Notes: a model not told the origin generated them from the letters alone. A DNA stretch of 64,000 nt from Chloroflexota bacterium (GCA_016234495.1 JACRBI010000008.1:62001-126000); one strand, 5' to 3'. Positions 1-9,995 are shown, counted from the stretch's first letter. Made by a program: numbers and translations.

Positions 1-2
1 GT

Positions 3-590
3 CTGCGCCGAAATTATTATTGGATATTCCTGATTCTTTATGCGGCGTGGGTCGCAAAGATATGGCTTTTCCCGTCTGCGCCATTGACCGTGCAGGAGTT
101 CATAGACCGCGCTTCTGTTGGCCCCATTTCCGGCGAGATCATGATCATGATGGGCATTGCTTTGTATGCCATCCTGACTATCTTCGCGATTGCCACGGTC
201 AACATGACGCGCGCGGCGGGCGAAGTGCTTCCACGTTTTGGAGACGAGAGCGCGACCGCCGCGCCGTCTGAGCAGGGAAAACCGAAGGGCTTGCGCGCCT
301 TGATCGCGCCCCGTCAGCGCCGCCGCCAGCTTCTCGCGCTGGTCATCACCGGCAAGCCCGATACTGTTTCAAGCCGCATCCTCACTGACCTTGGCCGCGG
401 CGTCACGGCCATCAGCGGAAAAGGTATGTATACAGGTTCAGAGCGGACTGTGCTCATGTGCGCGTTGACGGTCACCGAAGTACATAACCTGAAAACTGCC
501 GTGGCAAAAGAAGACCCGCAGGCTTTTGTGATCGTTTCTCCGGCGCAGGAAATTTTGGGACGCGGCTTCAACCCGCTTGAGGAAAAATAA
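3..590 (+). CDS. DUF2270/DUF2179-type membrane protein, 5' end outside window
   Basis: The reading frame is open at the left edge, so this is the C-terminal part of a longer gene; a TTG at 84 is only an internal codon. The visible 195 residues begin with two membrane segments (a Tyr/Trp/Leu-rich one at residues 4-22 and a Met/Ile/Ala-rich one around residues 39-58). A charged Ala/Glu/Pro linker follows, then a C-terminal soluble domain of about 90 residues resembling DUF2179, the sensor-like domain at the end of YitT proteins (motif ISGKGMYTG). The membrane part resembles DUF2270. No catalytic role is known for either family. The stop codon abuts the TTG start of the next gene, so the two are probably co-transcribed. 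The fusion assignment is from memory of family patterns. Confidence 0.6.
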   Translation: MRRNYYWIFLILYAAWVAKIWLFPSAPLTVQEFIDRASVGPISGEIMIMMGIALYAILTIFAIATVNMTRAAGEVLPRFGDESATAAPSEQGKPKGLRALIAPRQRRRQLLALVITGKPDTVSSRILTDLGRGVTAISGKGMYTGSERTVLMCALTVTEVHNLKTAVAKEDPQAFVIVSPAQEILGRGFNPLEEK

Positions 591-1211
591 TTGCGGACTC
601 TTGATCAAATTCTGGCGGAGAGCGCCAAACGCCACAAGCATCTTTGTCCGCGGCAGGTGCTTGGCGCGCGCATGGGATTGTTTGCCGCCGAACTTCTCGG
701 GCTTGAATTGCCGCGCGGCGACAAGCGGCTGCTGGTCATCTCTGAAACGGATGGCTGCGCCGTGGATGGACTCATCGCTGCGACAGGCTGCCGCGTCGGC
801 AGCCGCACGCTTCGCATCCTGGATTTTGGCAAGGTTGCTGCTACTTTTACAGATACCTACACTGAAGAATCGATCCGCATCGTTCCGCGCTTGCAGGCGC
901 GCTTCACCTCCGCCGAGCACGCGCTGGGCGCGCGAAGCAATTGGGAAGCCATGCTGCTGGGCTATCAGGTAATGCCTGTGTCTGAGTTGTTTATTACCCA
1001 GCGTGTGAAACTGGATGCGCCCCTGTCAGAGATCGTCAACCGCCCCGGCAATAAAGCGATTTGTACGATCTGCGGTGAAGAGGTCATGAACGGACGGGAG
1101 GTATTAAATAATGGCATTGTCCTCTGCCGTGCCTGTGCAGGGGAGGGGTATTATCATTCTTTCGCAGAATCCATGACTGCGGAAATTGTTGAGCGCATCA
1201 AGGGGAATTGA
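591..1211 (+). CDS. FmdE-family protein with C-terminal zinc finger
   Basis: This 206-residue protein belongs to the FmdE family, named after a protein associated with molybdenum formylmethanofuran dehydrogenase but widespread in bacteria that lack that enzyme. The N-terminal domain (about residues 1-150) has the family pattern: an HLCPRQVLGARMG stretch near residues 17-29, a redox-type Cys in SETDGCAVDG and a DFGK motif. Residues about 160-185 hold two Cys pairs (CTIC and CRAC) that should bind zinc. TTG start chosen because it directly follows the upstream stop and a GAGGAA ribosome site lies just before it. It ends 11 bp from the convergent ATPase subunit D gene. The molecular role in this organism is unknown; a link to formate or C1 handling is only inference. 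Confidence 0.8.
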   Translation: MRTLDQILAESAKRHKHLCPRQVLGARMGLFAAELLGLELPRGDKRLLVISETDGCAVDGLIAATGCRVGSRTLRILDFGKVAATFTDTYTEESIRIVPRLQARFTSAEHALGARSNWEAMLLGYQVMPVSELFITQRVKLDAPLSEIVNRPGNKAICTICGEEVMNGREVLNNGIVLCRACAGEGYYHSFAESMTAEIVERIKGN

Positions 1212-1222
1212 ACGATACTCTA

Positions 1223-1879
1223 TTAACCCATTCTGCCAGATACTTCTATTTCCCGTTTTCTTTCCAAAATATGCTTTACCATTTTCAGCCGAAAATGGTC
1301 GGCGCGTTCGCGTTCGTCGAGCGACATCTGGATAAAGTCGCGCTCGGATTTCAGACGCGGAATGACAAAATGATCGAGCGCGTTCAACCTTCTGGATGTG
1401 CGTTGTATTTCATCGCCCAAACGTGCAAGCCGCAGCTCGGATTCTGCGAGTTGAAGAATGGCCTCCACTTCCGCTTCAAATGCAGATGCAGTTTCGTCTA
1501 TCGTGATGGATTCTCCCACAATGGAATACCCGCGCTCCAACATGGAACGCGAGACCCGCTTTTGTTCGATATGCGGAACACGCACCCCCATTACGCTGAC
1601 AGTTGAAACGTTAATTCTGAAGGCTGATCGTGACGCCAGCGCCGCCGAGCGGACAACTTCTGCGCCTGCCATGGCCTTCGCGCGCGCGAGCGCCTGACGC
1701 GCATTGGCAGCAGTCAGGTTCAAGACATCCGAGCGTTCGAGGGCGGTATCGGCTGTACGCAGAAATTCCTTGAGCAGAGCCGTCCGCTTTTGCTCGAGCA
1801 AATCGCGGCCTTGACTCGCCAGCGCGATCTGCGCTTTGCGGGCTAACAAGTCCATGCGGGTGACGGAGACAGTGCTCAT
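1223..1879 (-). CDS. ntpD: V/A-type ATPase subunit D (central stalk)
   Basis: This 218-residue, almost entirely helical protein matches subunit D, the coiled-coil shaft that turns inside the A3B3 head. The N-terminus (STVSVTRMDLLARKAQIALA) and the long heptad-rich helices at both ends, which would pair as an antiparallel coiled coil, are typical, as is the length. It is the last gene of the ATPase operon, as in Thermus (order G-I-K-E-C-F-A-B-D). The gap to subunit B (1880-1947) is filled by a small inverted repeat that also supplies the stop codon of subunit B. Confidence 0.93.
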   Translation of the reverse strand: MSTVSVTRMDLLARKAQIALASQGRDLLEQKRTALLKEFLRTADTALERSDVLNLTAANARQALARAKAMAGAEVVRSAALASRSAFRINVSTVSVMGVRVPHIEQKRVSRSMLERGYSIVGESITIDETASAFEAEVEAILQLAESELRLARLGDEIQRTSRRLNALDHFVIPRLKSERDFIQMSLDERERADHFRLKMVKHILERKREIEVSGRMG

Positions 1880-1947
1880 TGTTTTTCTAGGCCATAGACG
1901 ATGGCCGATAGACGATGGAGTTCGATCTGTGGTCTATTGTCCATCGT

Positions 1948-3366
1948 CTATCGGCCGCTCTTGTGATACTGCTCAATAAATTCCTTCGGAATCCGTTTGA
2001 GCAGTTCGGCGGGCATGGGGGTTAACAAATCCCATGCGGCGTTGAGAGTTTCAGTTACGTCGCGGTTGATTCTCTTTTGACCGATAAATTTACCTTCAAA
2101 ACGTTTGGCAAAATCCAGCACGCGGCGGTCTTCGGCGGTCAACGCGCCTTCACCGATGATCGCGACCAGGCGGCGCAGGTCGCGCCCTTCTGCGTACAAG
2201 GCATAGAGTTGATCTGCCACAGAGCGATGGTCGGCGCGTGTTTTATTTGGACCGATGCCATCGTTCATCAAACGCGAGAGGGAGGGCAGCACATCAATGG
2301 GCGGATAGACTCCCTTGCGGTGCATGTCGCGGCTGAGGACGATCTGCCCTTCGGTGATGTAGCCTGTCAGGTCGGGGATCGGATGCGTGATGTCGTCGTC
2401 GGGCATGGTGAGGATGATGAGCTGGGTCACGGAACCCGGGTTGCCGTGGATGCGTCCCGAACGTTCATATAAACTTGCGAGGTCAGAGTACATGTAACCC
2501 GGGTAACCGCGCCTGCCGGGAACTTCCTCGCTGGCCGCGGAAATTTCGCGCAGGGCTTCGCAGTAATTGGTCATGTCTGTGAGGATTGCCAGCACATGGC
2601 GATGGTGCGTGAACGCCAGATATTCCGCCGCAGTCAGCGCGGCGCGCGGCGTGAGCAGCCGTTCAATGGACGGGTCATCGGCGCGGTTCACGAATAAGAC
2701 CGTGCGATCCATCGCGTTACTCGAGTGGAACTGATCCATGAAGAAGGATGTCTCGCGCTGGGTAATTCCAATTGCGGCAAAGACCACTGCAAAAGGCTCA
2801 TCATGTTTGCCAGCGCCTTCGCCGATGACGCGCGCCTGTGATGCGATCTGCGCGGCGAGTTCGTTGGCGGGCAGCCCCGCGCCTGAAAAGATCGGAAGTT
2901 TTTGTCCGCGTGTGAGTGTGTTCAATCCGTCAATTGCGGAGATGCCTGTTTGAATGAATTCGCTCGGATGTGTGCGCATGGATGGGTTGATCGGCAGGCC
3001 GTTGATGTCCAATGATCGTTCGGGGATGATGGGCGGGCCTCCGTCAATGGGCTGGCCTGAACCGTTGAGCACGCGTCCCAGCATCGAGAGCGACACGCCC
3101 AATCGCGCCACATCTCCAGTGAAGCGGACTCTCGTTCTGTCAAGACCCAGCCCCGAGGTCCCGAGAAAGATGCGAACCATACAGCGCTGCTGATCCACTT
3201 CGAGCACTTGTCCCAATCGGGTTTGATTATCCGGGCTGATGATTTCCACGATCTCGTTGTAGGCCACATCTGCAATGCGATCGACAAAAATGAGCGGGCC
3301 TTTTATCTGCGAAACGGTGCGGTGCTCGGTGGCGAACAAACGTGGGAGCGGAATTGTTTTGAGCAT
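1948..3366 (-). CDS. ntpB: V/A-type ATPase subunit B (non-catalytic)
   Basis: This 472-residue protein is the regulatory nucleotide-binding subunit that alternates with subunit A in the head. It has the beta-barrel start ([12 protein letters not shown]), then the altered P-loop region [19 protein letters not shown], which lacks the GKT of the catalytic subunit, and the C-terminal helical domain. The ATG at 3366 is preferred over an upstream ATG at 3435, because the upstream extension lies inside subunit A and is not conserved; only one base separates it from the subunit A stop. The last codons (SGR-stop) are supplied by the repeat in 1893-1955, so the C-terminal tail may be longer or shorter than in relatives. 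Confidence 0.95.
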   Translation of the reverse strand: MLKTIPLPRLFATEHRTVSQIKGPLIFVDRIADVAYNEIVEIISPDNQTRLGQVLEVDQQRCMVRIFLGTSGLGLDRTRVRFTGDVARLGVSLSMLGRVLNGSGQPIDGGPPIIPERSLDINGLPINPSMRTHPSEFIQTGISAIDGLNTLTRGQKLPIFSGAGLPANELAAQIASQARVIGEGAGKHDEPFAVVFAAIGITQRETSFFMDQFHSSNAMDRTVLFVNRADDPSIERLLTPRAALTAAEYLAFTHHRHVLAILTDMTNYCEALREISAASEEVPGRRGYPGYMYSDLASLYERSGRIHGNPGSVTQLIILTMPDDDITHPIPDLTGYITEGQIVLSRDMHRKGVYPPIDVLPSLSRLMNDGIGPNKTRADHRSVADQLYALYAEGRDLRRLVAIIGEGALTAEDRRVLDFAKRFEGKFIGQKRINRDVTETLNAAWDLLTPMPAELLKRIPKEFIEQYHKSGR

Positions 3367-3367
3367 G

Positions 3368-5152
3368 TTACAACTCTCCAAAACTATATTGCACGCGATC
3401 CATGATGGTCTTGATTTCCATCTCGACATTTTCAACTTCGATCTCTTTCATGCGCGCAATATCTGAAACAACAGGCAAAGATGTGATGCGCTCCAGCGGA
3501 ACTTTGGATTCCATTGCAAATTGTGCGCGGCGGTAAAAATCCATGATCGTTTTTAACATCCAATAGGCTTTATGAATGGAACAATACCGATCCGCGCCGA
3601 AAGCGGATTGCTGCAAAAAATCTTCGCGCAAGATGCGGGCGATGGCAAGCACGGCGCGCTCGGGTTCAGCCAGCGCATCGGTGCCAACAAGTTTGACGAT
3701 CTCGAGCAATTCAACTTCGCGCTGTAAAAGCGCCATTGCCTCGCGTGAAAGATCGTCCCAATCAGGCGCAACATTGCGCTCAAACCAATCGTGGAAATCA
3801 TACAGCGAATAACTGTTGGTCCAATTGATGGCGGGGAAGTGGCGGCGGCGCGAGAGGTCATAATCCAAAGCCCAGAACGTGCTCGCAACACGCATCGAGT
3901 TTTGCGTAACAGGCTCAGAGAAATCTCCGCCCGGAGGCGATACTGCTCCGACGACTGAAACAGACCCAATGCGTTTGTGCGCATTGGGGTTGATTGGCGA
4001 GCCGAGACAAATGACCCTGCCCGCCCGTTCATAAAATTCTGCGAGCCGCGCCCCGAGATACGCGGGAAAGCCTTCCTCGCCGGGCATCTCTTCCAACCTT
4101 CCAGAAATTTCGCGCAACGCCTCGCCCCAACGTGAAGTGGAGTCGGCAAGCATCAACACATCGTAGCCCATGTCGCGGTAATACTCCGCAATCGTGATGC
4201 CCGTATAAATGCTTGCCTCGCGCGCCGCAACAGGCATGTTGGATGTATTCGCAATCAACACTGTTCGCTCCATCAACGGCGCGCCTGTGCGCGGGTCTTC
4301 GAGTTTCGGAAATTCCTCCAACACATCGGTCATTTCATTGCCACGCTCGCCGCAGCCCACGTACACCACCACGTCTGCATCTGCCCAGCGCGCGAGGCTG
4401 TGTTCGGTGACTGTTTTGCCGGTGCCAAATCCGCCGGGGATGATGGCCGACCCGCCCTTCGCAACTGGGAAAAACGCATCGATGATTCGTGTGCCGGTAA
4501 CAAGCGGTTCACGCGGCGCGAGACGGCTTAGGCATGGACGCGGCTGACGGACCGGCCAACTCTGCGCGAGAGTCACTTCGATATACCCGCCCTTCGCTTC
4601 TTCATCTAACCTGATAACTGCCACTGTTTCATGGACATTAAACTCCCCCGAGCGGATGATCTCCACATGCCCGCACATATGCGGATGCACCATGATGCGA
4701 TGTTCGATCGTGCGTGACTCAGATACCACGCCCAACACATCGCCTGCGTTCACATGGTCGCCCACCGAAACGCACGGAGTAAATTCCCATCCGAAATCTT
4801 CCGGCAAAGGCGAAGCGGATACGCCGCGCTGAATAAATTCACCGCCCATTTTCGCCAGTGATTCCAACGGACGCTGCAGCCCGTCATAGACCTGCCCCAG
4901 CAAGCCGGGACCAAGTTGAGCAACCAACGGCTGACCCGTGCTGTGAACGGGTTCGCCCACGCGAATCCCGGACGTATCTTCATAGACTTGAATCGTGGTA
5001 ACGCCGTCTGAAAGATGAATGACTTCACCGACCAGCCCCAACTCGCCGACGCGCACAACATCATACAAGCGGACGTGTTCCAAGCCCGTTGCGCGCACCA
5101 CAGGCCCCGCAATGCGGACGACCCTTCCAACATGGCTTTCGCTTGAGTTCAT
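3368..5152 (-). CDS. ntpA: V/A-type ATPase catalytic subunit A
   Basis: This 594-residue protein is the catalytic subunit that hydrolyses or makes ATP. It shows the N-terminal barrel ([15 protein letters not shown]), the non-homologous bulge that distinguishes V/A subunit A from F-type beta, the P-loop [15 protein letters not shown] near residue 230, the catalytic [11 protein letters not shown] segment and the [20 protein letters not shown] motif. Length is normal for the family. The ATG overlaps the stop of subunit F by four bases (ATGA), implying translational coupling. Confidence 0.96.
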   Translation of the reverse strand: MNSSESHVGRVVRIAGPVVRATGLEHVRLYDVVRVGELGLVGEVIHLSDGVTTIQVYEDTSGIRVGEPVHSTGQPLVAQLGPGLLGQVYDGLQRPLESLAKMGGEFIQRGVSASPLPEDFGWEFTPCVSVGDHVNAGDVLGVVSESRTIEHRIMVHPHMCGHVEIIRSGEFNVHETVAVIRLDEEAKGGYIEVTLAQSWPVRQPRPCLSRLAPREPLVTGTRIIDAFFPVAKGGSAIIPGGFGTGKTVTEHSLARWADADVVVYVGCGERGNEMTDVLEEFPKLEDPRTGAPLMERTVLIANTSNMPVAAREASIYTGITIAEYYRDMGYDVLMLADSTSRWGEALREISGRLEEMPGEEGFPAYLGARLAEFYERAGRVICLGSPINPNAHKRIGSVSVVGAVSPPGGDFSEPVTQNSMRVASTFWALDYDLSRRRHFPAINWTNSYSLYDFHDWFERNVAPDWDDLSREAMALLQREVELLEIVKLVGTDALAEPERAVLAIARILREDFLQQSAFGADRYCSIHKAYWMLKTIMDFYRRAQFAMESKVPLERITSLPVVSDIARMKEIEVENVEMEIKTIMDRVQYSFGEL

Positions 5153-5499
5153 GTTTTGCCGCCTTCCTCTTCACCTTTAAAGGTGATATGGAAACCAATC
5201 GCTTTTCGAATCAACGCAGTGATGCGATGCCGCTGGGAGGCTTCGGGTCCCAACGGCTTGCCGCCAGGAATGGGGAGATATAACAAATGCTCGGAAGATG
5301 AAAGACGATTCAAAAAATTTACATCCATATGTTCGAGCAAGCCGTCGTCAATGGCAAGCAGACCCACTTCGCCAGCATCCAGCCATTTCGCGATCAACTC
5401 CTGCGCGGTCTCCACATCTTCCGCGCCGTGCGCGTCCACGCCTGCCAGTTGAAAGCCGGGCACCAAAGCGGGTCGGGTGAGGACAAATAATTGACTCAT
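5149..5499 (-). CDS. ntpF: V/A-type ATPase subunit F
   Basis: This 116-residue protein fits subunit F, the small Rossmann-like protein that sits on the central stalk with subunit D. The pattern is weakly conserved but clear in places: an early strand-turn (ALVPGFQLAGVDAHGAEDVE) and the EVGLLAIDDGLLEHMD segment. Assignment is supported by its place between C and A. It overlaps subunit C by four bases at its start and subunit A by four bases at its end. Confidence 0.88.
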   Translation of the reverse strand: MSQLFVLTRPALVPGFQLAGVDAHGAEDVETAQELIAKWLDAGEVGLLAIDDGLLEHMDVNFLNRLSSSEHLLYLPIPGGKPLGPEASQRHRITALIRKAIGFHITFKGEEEGGKT

Positions 5500-6572
5500 G
5501 AAACAACTTCCAGTTCGGCTTGAATCGCATCGGCTTTCAAATCCAAATTGATGCCCTGCGCGATCCAGCGGATATTTCCAACTTCATTGATCTTCAATGC
5601 AGCATACCCAAGCACAACGCCGATCCCGAGCGGATCTTTTTGAATCAAACATGCTAGCCGCTGCAAACGATAATGACGTAACTGTTTTTCGATGTCGCTC
5701 AAGCGGCTTGAACGCGAATGGACTTCCAGCCCCGCGCGCAAAGCGGATTCAAATGTCGTGCCTGAAAAAGAGTCCACAGCGGATGAAATCGAATCCTGCT
5801 TACTGGCGGTTGACAGCGTTTCAATGGGGATTCGCCCCGCCTCGATAAACAACGGCGCGATATCTTCACTTCCCATTTTTTCGCGGAGGACATCGCGCTC
5901 GCGCGGATCATGCACAAAACGCAAAACGGTGAGCAGGTTTGTAACGTCGGCTTCGAGGGCCAATGCATACGACAGTGACTCTGCTGATTCAGAACCGCTT
6001 CGCAGAAACTGTTTCGCTTGATGAAAATGCCACTGGTCCAGGGCCAGTTCCATTTCAAACACATCCGCGCCGCGATGTTCAGCCCGCAGCTTAAGCAGCG
6101 GCTGGACAAACGGCAGCGATTGACTCGCCATCAAGTCAATTGCTTCGCGCGGATTATTCAAACGGGTTAGCTCGCGCAACATGCCGATCTTTAATTCTCC
6201 GACAGGCAGTAAAACAGCAATGACTTCGCTGGATGAAACATTTTTTGAGAGTCCGCGCAAAATAGTTTTGAGATTGTAAATATCGTATGCCCGAAAAAAA
6301 ATCGCCGTTCTTGCTGCGGCTTCTTCGCTATAAAAACTACTGATCTTTCCGACGGTGTTTATCAGATCATTATGCAATGCTTCATCAATGCAGTTCATGC
6401 CCGTGGAGCGGGTTAATGCGGCTTCGATGGATTTTTGATAGGCGGTCTTGGTCAATGCGGCAATCAATCCCTGCAAGCTGCCTGTCTCTGCGAGGACTTT
6501 CAGTTCATGCCTCGAAAGCAGTCTGGATTTCATAGCGCGCAAGCGCGCATTGCCGTAATCGTAATCAGACAT
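5496..6572 (-). CDS. ntpC: V/A-type ATPase subunit C (AC39/d-type)
   Basis: This 358-residue helical protein matches subunit C, the socket that joins the rotor ring to the central stalk. It starts with the typical YGNARLRAMKSRLLS and contains DIYNLKTILRGLS near residue 110, a conserved family region. The length is close to the usual 320-350 residues. It overlaps subunit F by four bases. The 126-bp gap upstream (6573-6698) is a repeat-rich spacer, so ribosome entry here is probably independent. Confidence 0.92.
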   Translation of the reverse strand: MSDYDYGNARLRAMKSRLLSRHELKVLAETGSLQGLIAALTKTAYQKSIEAALTRSTGMNCIDEALHNDLINTVGKISSFYSEEAAARTAIFFRAYDIYNLKTILRGLSKNVSSSEVIAVLLPVGELKIGMLRELTRLNNPREAIDLMASQSLPFVQPLLKLRAEHRGADVFEMELALDQWHFHQAKQFLRSGSESAESLSYALALEADVTNLLTVLRFVHDPRERDVLREKMGSEDIAPLFIEAGRIPIETLSTASKQDSISSAVDSFSGTTFESALRAGLEVHSRSSRLSDIEKQLRHYRLQRLACLIQKDPLGIGVVLGYAALKINEVGNIRWIAQGINLDLKADAIQAELEVVS

Positions 6573-6698
6573 TTGGAAATACTTTCACCACGAAGGACAC
6601 AACACCTGCCCTGGCGGGCGGTGCCAGGGAGTACACAAAGAGGGGAAAAGAGTTGATGTTACGAGCGTTTTCCCTTCGTGACCTTTGTGTTTAAAGAA
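6573..6698. repeat. Dispersed inverted repeat between ATPase C and E
   Basis: This spacer starts with an ACCACGAAGG unit, contains the palindrome around CCTGCCCTGGCGGGCGG, and ends with the inverse unit CCTTCGTGACC. Related CACGAAGG or CCTGC-GGTGC units recur near 14850, 26935, 42600, 46460 and 56585. It interrupts the ATPase operon without obvious coding content. Confidence 0.65.
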
Positions 6699-7316
6699 TT
6701 AAATATGCTCCATTTCAAATTGATCCTCTTCAAAAAATACGGCGAGATGATGGCGCAAAAACGGGGTGGCTTGCTTGAGCCTTGCCTCAAGTGTGTTGAT
6801 GACAACCACGCGCCCGTCTTCACTTTGGGCGATCACGCCGCCCCAGCAAGACAACTCAAAACGAACCGAAATGTTTGAGCTCTGGTCTTTCAGAATCTCT
6901 TCCATTAATCCCCTGTCACGCGGGTCAGCCAGCAATTGCGGCTTTCCCTCTCCTTCGGATAACGTGAGTTGCGCCAGCGCTTCTTCTGTCAGCGTGCGCA
7001 AAACCGTCGGGTAGGCTGAATCAGACCGCAGGGAGGAAAGAAGCGCGCGCGTCTGCTCGAGGGCGGCATCCACTAAACTTTCGCGGACACTGCCAACGAG
7101 TCGCAAAGCATCCAATCTTGCGCGATGAAGGATGCGGGCGCGTTCGGCGATTGCGGGCGCGCTTGTAGTTAAGCTGGCATCCTCTTCGGCCTGCTGCGCT
7201 TCCATGCGTGCCTGCGCCAAAATCCCGCCTGCCCGAGATCGCGCGTTCCTTTCAATTTCCTGAATCTGCATCTCTCCGACTGTGCGGATCTTTTCCAGAA
7301 TGGCTTGCAAACTCAT
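6699..7316 (-). CDS. ntpE: V/A-type ATPase subunit E (peripheral stalk)
   Basis: This 205-residue protein matches subunit E of the peripheral stalk. It has an N-terminal coiled-coil region (SLQAILEKIRTVGEMQIQEIE, then Ala/Glu/Arg-rich helices) and a C-terminal globular domain with VRESLVDAALEQTRALL and a final strand ending GRVVVINTLEARLKQA. ATG at 7316 was chosen over a TTG at 7331 because it follows the subunit K stop by one base. It would pair with subunit H as the stator. Confidence 0.9.
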   Translation of the reverse strand: MSLQAILEKIRTVGEMQIQEIERNARSRAGGILAQARMEAQQAEEDASLTTSAPAIAERARILHRARLDALRLVGSVRESLVDAALEQTRALLSSLRSDSAYPTVLRTLTEEALAQLTLSEGEGKPQLLADPRDRGLMEEILKDQSSNISVRFELSCWGGVIAQSEDGRVVVINTLEARLKQATPFLRHHLAVFFEEDQFEMEHI

Positions 7317-7317
7317 C

Positions 7318-7539
7318 TTATTCGCCGCCAAGCAGTAAAAGCATTGCCGCCACTGCGAATCCTAAAATGACCATCGTCTCTGGGATGGCGATCAGCAGGA
7401 TGACCATGCCAAGTGATTCTGGTTTCTCGGCGATCACGCCAGCCCCTGCGGCTCCAATGCGACCTTGAGCGAGTCCTGTGCCAATGGCGGCCAGTCCAAT
7501 TGCAAGACCCGCTCCGATTGCGGTTAATCCAGCGTCCAT
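7318..7539 (-). CDS. ntpK: V/A-type ATPase rotor-ring subunit K, short two-helix form
   Basis: This 73-residue hydrophobic protein is a single hairpin of two membrane helices with small residues packed in the first (AIGAGLAIGLAAIGTGLAQG). The ion-binding carboxylate is Glu54 in the second helix (AIPETMVILGF). Gln25 in helix one and Thr55 next to the Glu match positions that ligate sodium in Na+ rotor rings (Gln32, Glu65, Ser66 of Ilyobacter F-type c). It is half the length of the four-helix 16-kDa proteolipid. A strong AAGGAGGAG ribosome site precedes the ATG. Sodium specificity is inference; a proton ring remains possible. Confidence 0.93.
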   Translation of the reverse strand: MDAGLTAIGAGLAIGLAAIGTGLAQGRIGAAGAGVIAEKPESLGMVILLIAIPETMVILGFAVAAMLLLLGGE

Positions 7540-7678
7540 AACTCCTCCTTATTTTTTCAAATTCTTTTTCGTACACGGATTTTACGGATTCTCGGATATA
7601 CGCGGATTTTTTCTTCGATCAAAAAAATCGTTCTTCTCCGTGTGGTCCGTGTACAATTTTTGCGCTCTGCATTATGAA
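7540..7678. repeat. Direct/inverted CGGAT repeats between ATPase K and I
   Basis: The spacer carries several short ACGGATTTT / CGGATATACGCGGATTTT units and their near-complement TCCGTGTGGTCCGTGTAC, able to pair over 7573-7665. The distal part may hold a weak hairpin before subunit K. No gene is visible. It belongs to the same class of AT-rich dispersed repeats seen elsewhere in the window. Confidence 0.5.
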
Positions 7679-9571
7679 TTACACACGACTCTTGAAAGGC
7701 GCGTACGCCCTGCCGCCGCCTTCGTAGAATTTGCGGAAGAACTCCACATAATGCAGACGCAAACTATGTATCGTAGGGCTGAACATGCCGAGCACCAAAT
7801 TCAAGGCGTGAATCAAAACAGCCACTATCACGCCTACGACCATATTACCAATGATGCCAGCCACTTCGTTTGCAACTTTTGCAAGATAGACAGAAGCCAG
7901 CCCAATTGCAGCGATGCGCAGATAAGACAGCACATTGCCGATAAGCGTAATGAATTCGATGGGTCCCATCACGATTCCCAACCAACCAAGCGATGCGCTC
8001 AACAGCACAATGCCGATGATGATGCCCGCAATAGCAGCGCTCATGAATTCTTGCGGCAGAAAATCCGTCAACACGCCGACAATGAAGAAGAGTCCGACCA
8101 GACCGATGAGCATTCCAGCGCGCTCCAATAAATGATTGCGGCTTCTGTCCCTCATGGCTTCCCACAAACCGAGAACCAGTCCGAGCGTGACATGCACCGC
8201 GCCGATGGCGACGGACATCACAAGAAGTCCAAACACATTCTGCGGGCTGGTGCGGTCAAACCACAAGGGACGCATTCCAAAATGCTCACCCAGCGTGCCG
8301 AACATTTCACCGAATAAAAATCCAAATGTGATTGCCCAGCCTGCGCCCATCGTCAAAATGATGAGGATGTCGCGAATGACTCCTTCCTTGAACCGGGTCA
8401 AAAGTCCCGCACTGATCGCCAGCGTCAGAATGCCATAGCCAACATCGCCGAGGATCATCCCAAAGAAAATCGGCATAAAGAATGCCATCAAACGTGTTGG
8501 GTCAATGTGACCATAGCGCGGCAGGGCTAACAGTTTGACCAGACTCTCGAACGGTTTTGCGGCGCGCGGATTTTGCAAAATAACTGGCGCGCGTTTTTTT
8601 AGTTCGGGCGTCATCTTCAACTTTTGAATGAAGATCGAATTGTTTGTATTTTTGCCAAGCGCAGACTCGACTTCCGCGACATGCTTTGCGGGAATCCAGC
8701 CAGCGAGGACAAATGTCAATTCTGTTTCACCAAATCTCGGCAGGATGCGAGACGCTTCTATTTCGTCCTGTAAAGCTGTCCGCCAGACTGACAGTTTTTC
8801 GCACCATTGAGTTGACAGGGCAGCCAGCTCGCTTTTGATCCCCTTGATCTGTTCGGGGATCAGGCTCATGCGGCGATGTAAAGCCGCGAGAACTACATCG
8901 GGCGATCCTTCCCCCAATTCAGACGGCAGGCGCAGGCGCGAAATGTCTTCCTTCCCAAGCAAAGCCTCGATTTGATCGGTGAACTTTTCGGGAAAGACAA
9001 TCAACATAACGCGCGTGGATGCGTCCACATCGCTGGCTATCACTTCGGCGCGCCCTTGGGTCAGGTCAAAGACACGTTTGCCGATCATATCGAGAATGTC
9101 CATATGTTCGCGGCTGACCAGCACGCCGACCGATCTGTTCCCGATTTCGCGCACAGAGCCTGGAATGATGGGCAGAAGTTTTCGCAGCGTGGCTTCGTAA
9201 CGAGGCAGCGACGCAAGCTCCGCTTCAAACTGCTCATGTTGCGAAGTCAGCGACTTCACTTTGGGCATGAGTTCTTCAACGCCCTGGTGTGCCTCGACCA
9301 GATAATTTCCAGTTGGAGACGGGACAGCCTCTGCCTTTGATTGCGTTCCGCCCAGCGCGTCGAGCAGGCCGCCGATGCGCGCGCCAAGAAAACTAAGTTC
9401 CTCCTGCTGGCGCAAGGTCTCCCGATCAAGCGTGAGCGGGCGCGCAGATACTTCGGGCATGTCGTTCAACTCTTCGATGTGCATACATCCCGCCTGACGC
9501 AGCGCGTGCAGAACGGCTTGCAGGTCGGTCTTTAAGCCGACAATTTCAACAGGAATCATTTCAAGATTCAT
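7679..9571 (-). CDS. ntpI: V/A-type ATPase subunit I (membrane stator, a-type)
   Basis: This 630-residue protein is the membrane stator subunit that forms the ion half-channels. The N-terminal half is soluble with long coiled coils; the C-terminal half (from about residue 360) has seven or so membrane segments starting at AFFMPIFFGMILGDVGYG. The motif LSYLRIAAIGLASVYLA near the C-terminus contains the essential ion-path Arg. Length and layout are normal. It overlaps subunit H by four bases. With the K-ring residues, this is the place to test ion specificity. Confidence 0.94.
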   Translation of the reverse strand: MNLEMIPVEIVGLKTDLQAVLHALRQAGCMHIEELNDMPEVSARPLTLDRETLRQQEELSFLGARIGGLLDALGGTQSKAEAVPSPTGNYLVEAHQGVEELMPKVKSLTSQHEQFEAELASLPRYEATLRKLLPIIPGSVREIGNRSVGVLVSREHMDILDMIGKRVFDLTQGRAEVIASDVDASTRVMLIVFPEKFTDQIEALLGKEDISRLRLPSELGEGSPDVVLAALHRRMSLIPEQIKGIKSELAALSTQWCEKLSVWRTALQDEIEASRILPRFGETELTFVLAGWIPAKHVAEVESALGKNTNNSIFIQKLKMTPELKKRAPVILQNPRAAKPFESLVKLLALPRYGHIDPTRLMAFFMPIFFGMILGDVGYGILTLAISAGLLTRFKEGVIRDILIILTMGAGWAITFGFLFGEMFGTLGEHFGMRPLWFDRTSPQNVFGLLVMSVAIGAVHVTLGLVLGLWEAMRDRSRNHLLERAGMLIGLVGLFFIVGVLTDFLPQEFMSAAIAGIIIGIVLLSASLGWLGIVMGPIEFITLIGNVLSYLRIAAIGLASVYLAKVANEVAGIIGNMVVGVIVAVLIHALNLVLGMFSPTIHSLRLHYVEFFRKFYEGGGRAYAPFKSRV

Positions 9572-9921
9572 TTCTCCCGCCTTTTTTGTATTCCCAGGAC
9601 GATGGTCAATGCTTCATTGACTGCCTGCTCCATGCAAAGCCGCCCCTTCCGACTCAGGTCATCTGCTTCGTGCTGCGCCTGCGCAAGGATCGCATTCGCC
9701 TCTTCCCCGGCTTTGGAGATCATCTCTTTAAATCGTTTCTGCCCCCTGCGTTTCCCATTTTCTTCCGCTTGTTTTTTTAACAGCGCTGCCTGTTTGCGCG
9801 CATTCGTCGCATTGTGTTCGGAAGATTCCCGCGCGGCGATGACCTTCCTCGTTATTTCTGCTTCAGCCAATCGAATTTGATCCAACGGCGACAGTCCATT
9901 TGCGGAAGATGGTTCTGACAT
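9568..9921 (-). CDS. ntpH: V/A-type ATPase subunit H (G-type peripheral stalk)
   Basis: This 117-residue protein is a predicted continuous coiled coil rich in Ala, Glu, Lys and Arg, as expected for the small peripheral stalk subunit (AhaH/VatG). The C-terminal part ILAQAQHEADDL followed by EQAVNEALTIVLG is typical. It is the first ATPase gene in the operon. The 74-bp gap upstream to the 82-residue gene has no clear terminator, so read-through from the redox genes is possible. Confidence 0.85.
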   Translation of the reverse strand: MSEPSSANGLSPLDQIRLAEAEITRKVIAARESSEHNATNARKQAALLKKQAEENGKRRGQKRFKEMISKAGEEANAILAQAQHEADDLSRKGRLCMEQAVNEALTIVLGIQKRREK

Positions 9922-9995
9922 TCTTCGTTTCCTTTAAATGCAAGCATACTGCCTGCGTCGATAGCCTGATCGGAACTCACGCTGTTTCCCTTGAC

